NCBI GenBank assembly: GCA_004211885.1
Contig: SHBV01000004.1
Coordinates: 1-64,000 of the forward strand
Source: Verrucomicrobiaceae bacterium
GTDB taxonomy: Bacteria > Verrucomicrobiota > Verrucomicrobiia > Verrucomicrobiales > DEV007
Direction: 5' to 3'
DNA length: 64,000 bases
In this document: positions 63,554-64,000 of the stretch, piece by piece
Layout: every line of letters begins with the position of its first letter
Position numbering within the stretch: the first letter of the stretch is position 1
The notes under the pieces: model-generated
Told to the model about the DNA's origin: nothing
Databases searched by the model: none
The model's input: the letters and a program-made list of their open reading frames with translations, nothing else
Translations under genes and position numbers: made by a program

Positions 63554-64000
63554 TCATTTTGTTTTGTGCCAAGGAGTCCGAGCATTCTTGGTGATCTCAG
63601 CGTCCAGTTCATCCATACGATTAGTGAGCTCCGTAACTTTTTTTATATTCTTCTTGGCAAGATTTTTCTGTTCACCCATGTCCGTGATGAGATCAAAAAG
63701 AAGAATTTCAGGGTCAGGAGCTTTCCAGTTCTTACCTGCGTTCCTAGGCTTCTTTTTCTTTTTTACCAGAATTTTCCATTTGCCTTGACGAAGGCCTTGA
63801 ATCTCACCGCGGGAAGTATAGTAAAGGAACTCATTTCGCGGGGATTTAGCGTTCTGAGTAAGTAAAGCTGAAGCATTTAATCCATCAATTTTCTGATCGG
63901 CGGGGAGCGGAGTCTTAGTCAGTGCTGCTATCGTGGGCAAAAGATCGATGGTCCCCATGAGCTCGTGGCACTCGGTTCCAGCGGGTATGCGTCCGGGTGC
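63554..64000 (-). CDS. Sulfatase, C-terminal part only (N-terminus beyond window edge)
   Basis: The frame is open to the right edge: 148 residues plus a stop are visible. They begin APGRIPAGTECHELMGTIDLLPTIAAL, the usual sequence after the sulfatase core, and include DGLNASALL, a KWKILVKKKKKP strand pair and the FDLITDMGEQKNLAKKN segment that corresponds to the 'LyDl..Dp.E..nla' element. The active-site motif lies outside the window. There is a methionine at 63958, but it is internal. Confidence 0.85.
   Translation of the reverse strand, partial: APGRIPAGTECHELMGTIDLLPTIAALTKTPLPADQKIDGLNASALLTQNAKSPRNEFLYYTSRGEIQGLRQGKWKILVKKKKKPRNAGKNWKAPDPEILLFDLITDMGEQKNLAKKNIKKVTELTNRMDELDAEITKNARTPWHKTK

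Noticed and set aside
56583..64000. Integrated island with att sites at tRNA-Thr
   Set aside because: No integrase gene and no second copy of the tRNA 3' end were found by eye in the window; only the codon shift hints at transfer.

Overview
The window looks like chromosome of a marine or otherwise polysaccharide-degrading member of the Verrucomicrobiota (PVC superphylum). The evidence is the mix of DUF1549/DUF1553 and DUF1501 secreted proteins, a planctomycete-type cytochrome c protein, many secreted Cys-type sulfatases, LamG/lamin-tail/CotH giant proteins and a UnbV-type lipoprotein. A bamA-skp-lpxD cluster points to a Gram-negative outer membrane with LPS. TGA is an ordinary stop in several genes, so the standard bacterial code applies. 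I see no phage genes, IS elements, CRISPR arrays or rRNA.

Layout. 1-11,850: secreted 'surface' genes (cytochrome c protein cut by the left edge, SIMPL protein, PQQ-like and YWTD propellers, a sulfatase, two GNATs, the DUF1549/DUF1553-DUF1501 pair). 11,852-24,065: three tandem minus-strand giant secreted genes, two of them CotH-kinase/lamin-tail proteins, sharing nearly identical LamG domains. 24,183-28,001: one long lipoprotein gene of the CRTAC1/UnbV type, interrupted by a single in-frame TGA. 28,250-31,930: sugar genes (SMP-30, AGE epimerase, PfkB kinase) and thiE. 31,968-41,000: housekeeping (accC, accB, alr, ruvB) mixed with a class V aminotransferase, a RelE-like protein, a sulfatase and a Gfo/Idh/MocA gene. 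41,159-45,218: bamA-skp-lpxD. 45,223-53,275: MBL/beta-CASP nuclease, sulfatase, L,D-transpeptidase and the hom-thrC-lysC operon. 53,389-56,660: HDAC-family gene, four small secreted or membrane proteins, tRNA-Thr(TGT). 56,885-64,000: a double-sulfatase fusion, another sulfatase, a MORN-type lipoprotein, an unknown secreted protein and a sulfatase cut by the right edge.

The main discovery candidate is at 26,016-26,048. The CRTAC1/UnbV lipoprotein (propeller + UnbV + thioredoxin + TPR, about 1272 residues) has an in-frame TGA. It is followed after 17 nt by the GGUC apical loop of a bulged hairpin that closely resembles the bacterial SECIS element of E. coli fdhF. I read this as a probable selenoprotein of a family I do not know as a selenoprotein. 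No sel genes lie in the window to confirm it.

Other points of interest: a recurring C-terminal 'ESS-DL-W ... FR' module in six secreted proteins; seven sulfatase domains in six genes, including a two-domain fusion whose basic linker resembles the basic tail of the next sulfatase; and an arginine-codon shift in the post-tRNA sulfatase pair and in the UnbV gene.
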